A stretch of 6,770 bases of DNA from an uncultured Desulfobacterales bacterium (GTDB lineage Bacteria > Desulfobacterota > Desulfobacteria > Desulfobacterales > UBA11574), in NCBI GenBank assembly GCA_937925895.1, contig CALANC010000068.1, forward strand, positions 1 through 6,770, written 5' to 3'. Of the stretch, positions 5,077 to 6,770 are shown one piece after another (the first letter of the stretch is position 1; each line of letters opens with the position of its first letter). A program made the translations under genes and the position numbers. The notes under the pieces are model-generated. The model made no database searches and was not told the origin of the DNA. It saw only the letters and a list, made by a program, of their open reading frames with translations.

Positions 5077-6339
5077 TTAATTTCTCTTCTTCGGTTTAAG
5101 GAGATTTTTGACATTAAATTCTTTAAAGGCGATGAGTCCTGTGGGACGAAAAATCATCACCAAAATGAGCAGAAGCGGGATAAAAATCCATTTAAAAATC
5201 TCCAGCGGTCGAAGGGCTTCTCCCAAAAGACTTAAACTGACAGCGCCGACAATGGAGCCATAGACAGAATTCAGTCCACCAAAATAGACCATTGCTAGAA
5301 CCTCTGCAAGTTTTTGCAGACCGAATGTGCCTGGGTTCACGTACCTCAGAACGTGAGCGAAAAGTCCGCCGGCCACTCCCGCCCAAAAGGCAGCGAATAA
5401 AAATGCAATGATTTTGGTACGCCTTGTATCGACCGTCATTGAATTTGCAGCCATTTCGTCGTCGCGAACCGCATTCAGTGCTTTTCCTAATGTTGATCGG
5501 ACAAAATTATTGATAATCCATATGCAAGCAACGGTCCACATAAACACCGTGGGCAGGTTCGCCACGTCGGGTTGGTTGCTTAAACCTCTGGGGCCCCCGA
5601 CGACCTCCAAGTTCTCAATCATACTTTTGACAATGAACATAAAGGCCAGAGAGATGATTGCAAGATAGTCACCTCTCGTTCTAAAAGAAGGAACAGCAAT
5701 TGCCAGAGCCCCTAAAGCTGCCACACATCCTCCGATTATCAAGGCAATGGGGAACATAAAGGGGCCCAATACAGGCGTAAGAAGAGCAGGGCCAAAAAGT
5801 TTGTCATTGACGAACAGCACCACGGTTACTGTCGAAGCGGCATAAGCGCCCAAGGCCATGAATCCCGGATGTGAACAGGAGAACTCCCCCATGTAACCGT
5901 TTACCACGTTCAAGCTAAGGGTGACCATGATGGCAATCAAGGTGAGTTTGAGCGTCAGAACCCTATAGGCACTCACATCGGACCACAGGTGTAAGATGGC
6001 ATAGATAAACATAAGATGAAGAAGAACGGTTAACGTTAACGATAGATCAAAAAATTTTTCCGCGAGTCGGTTGGCCACTGGAGCGGACACCTTTGCAATT
6101 ACGCCAACAGGAATCAGATAGGTAAGCAGGACATAGCCAAGAGCACCGGGAATCAGCAAAGGTTTTTTTAGCATAATCACAAAACCAAAGAGAACCGGGA
6201 TTTTGGGAAGTCCCAAAATATCTGAAAGTACATCGCCGAAAAAATGTTCCAGCACAACCGCCATCAGGGCGCCGATTAGCCATCCCAGCAAAGGAATACC
6301 TGTGAACGTGTTTCTAATTTTGCCCTTTAGTGTCTTCAT
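5077..6339 (-). CDS. livM: Branched-chain amino acid ABC transporter permease LivM, 420 aa
   Basis: LivM is one of the two inner-membrane channel subunits. The conserved permease core runs from about 128 to 400: the LNVVNGYMGEFSCSHPGF segment (143-160) and GAYAAS (164-169) match the usual family position, followed by VPSFRTRGDYLAIISLAF (216-233) and VGGPRGL (247-253). The cytoplasmic loop that contacts the ATPases is about 282-308 (LGKALNAVRDDEMAANSMTV), and RPTGL (398-402) is near the end. About 110 N-terminal residues with roughly three extra hydrophobic segments precede the core; the E. coli protein is similarly long, so this is a known long form. The C-terminus is basic (KNLLKPKKRN). The ATG at 6339 is the first in frame after an upstream in-frame TAA; no clear ribosome binding site precedes it. 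It follows livH by 56 nt and precedes livG by 12 nt. Confidence 0.94.
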   Translation of the reverse strand: MKTLKGKIRNTFTGIPLLGWLIGALMAVVLEHFFGDVLSDILGLPKIPVLFGFVIMLKKPLLIPGALGYVLLTYLIPVGVIAKVSAPVANRLAEKFFDLSLTLTVLLHLMFIYAILHLWSDVSAYRVLTLKLTLIAIMVTLSLNVVNGYMGEFSCSHPGFMALGAYAASTVTVVLFVNDKLFGPALLTPVLGPFMFPIALIIGGCVAALGALAIAVPSFRTRGDYLAIISLAFMFIVKSMIENLEVVGGPRGLSNQPDVANLPTVFMWTVACIWIINNFVRSTLGKALNAVRDDEMAANSMTVDTRRTKIIAFLFAAFWAGVAGGLFAHVLRYVNPGTFGLQKLAEVLAMVYFGGLNSVYGSIVGAVSLSLLGEALRPLEIFKWIFIPLLLILVMIFRPTGLIAFKEFNVKNLLKPKKRN

Positions 6340-6395
6340 ATTATCAGGTGGCTTACCATTTCGATGGTGTTAAAATTTTTATAATTTCATCAATT

Positions 6396-6770
6396 CTACA
6401 GTCGCAATCGTGCACTGTACGGCTCCCCAAAAAAACCGTGAGGCCTGAACGTCAGGATAATTAAAATAATCGAATAAGCGATCAAATCCCGAAGCGTCGA
6501 CGGAAATATCATTGCCACAAAAATTTCAATGAATCCCAATAAAAATCCTGCCAAAGTGGCGCCAAGTATGGAGCCTCTTCCCCCAAGGATTGCCGCCACA
6601 AAAGCCTTCCAGCCAAATACAATTCCCATATATGGATCCAAAACAGGGTAAGCAACGCCAAATAGTATACCCGCAGCGGCAGCAAGTCCCGATCCAATAG
6701 CAAAAGTTAAAGCAGCAATCGTGTTGATGGACACTCCCATCAAAGGTACAACCACATAATCAAATGCCAT
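6396..6770 (-). CDS. livH: Branched-chain amino acid ABC transporter permease LivH, C-terminal part (124 aa, cut by window edge)
   Basis: This is the C-terminal part of the second channel subunit. The visible stretch holds LMGVSINTIAALTFAIGSGL (positions 10-29 of the fragment), then the family-typical PYMGIVFGWKAFVAAILGG (46-64), GSILGATLAGFLLG (66-79) and the near-terminal LTFRPHGFFGEP (106-117). Family members are about 290-300 aa, so roughly 170 N-terminal residues lie beyond 6770. The last codon at the edge reads ATG, but it is most likely an internal methionine, because it falls in the cytoplasmic loop that precedes LMGV in LivH proteins. The stop is TAG at 6396-6398. As the first visible gene of the operon, its promoter and any binding-protein gene are outside the window. 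Confidence 0.92.
   Translation of the reverse strand: MAFDYVVVPLMGVSINTIAALTFAIGSGLAAAAGILFGVAYPVLDPYMGIVFGWKAFVAAILGGRGSILGATLAGFLLGFIEIFVAMIFPSTLRDLIAYSIILIILTFRPHGFFGEPYSARLRL

Noticed and set aside
6768..6770. ATG at the right edge as a true start of a short membrane protein.
   Set aside because: The fragment matches the C-terminal part of LivH, and the ATG falls in the internal loop before LMGV, so the gene is cut by the window.

Overview
All seven genes in this window lie on the minus strand and are read from the right edge towards the left. In transcription order they are livH (C-terminal part only, cut by the right edge), livM, livG, livF, argC, folD and a gene for a membrane-anchored M23-family peptidase. 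The base composition is moderate and intergenic DNA is AT-rich. The protein types suggest a Gram-negative bacterium, probably a Desulfobacterota (deltaproteobacterial, Desulfobacterales-like) member. The clues are the FolD variant with a QKGPGAN insertion, the style of the M23 N-terminus, and the liv genes. This placement rests on remembered family resemblance, not on a search.

Right part (3581-6770): a branched-chain or hydrophobic amino acid ABC importer of the LIV/HAAT type. LivH and LivM form the membrane channel, and LivG and LivF are the ATPases. The genes are packed tightly: a 56 nt gap, a 12 nt gap, then a 1 nt stop/start overlap. No substrate-binding protein gene is present; it would lie to the right, outside the window, or elsewhere.

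Middle (2473-3510): argC, the third enzyme of arginine biosynthesis, follows livF after 70 nt with no convincing terminator or promoter between them, so it may be read as the tail of the liv transcript. Its start is best placed at the ATG at 3510, not at the upstream TTG at 3531.

Left part (1-2472): folD (one-carbon metabolism) has its own likely promoter, a leader containing a 74 bp imperfect palindromic element, a strong ribosome binding site and a clear intrinsic terminator. The M23 peptidase gene follows with its own likely promoter, around which three perfect inverted repeats fall within 53 bp. The left 179 bp are non-coding and contain a purine-rich tract and a plausible promoter for a further leftward gene beyond the edge.

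The coding content is ordinary housekeeping and transport. I see no sign of a new multi-gene system, phage, transposase, CRISPR array or RNA gene. The observations most worth checking are non-coding: the palindromic element in the folD leader and the dyad cluster at the M23 promoter.
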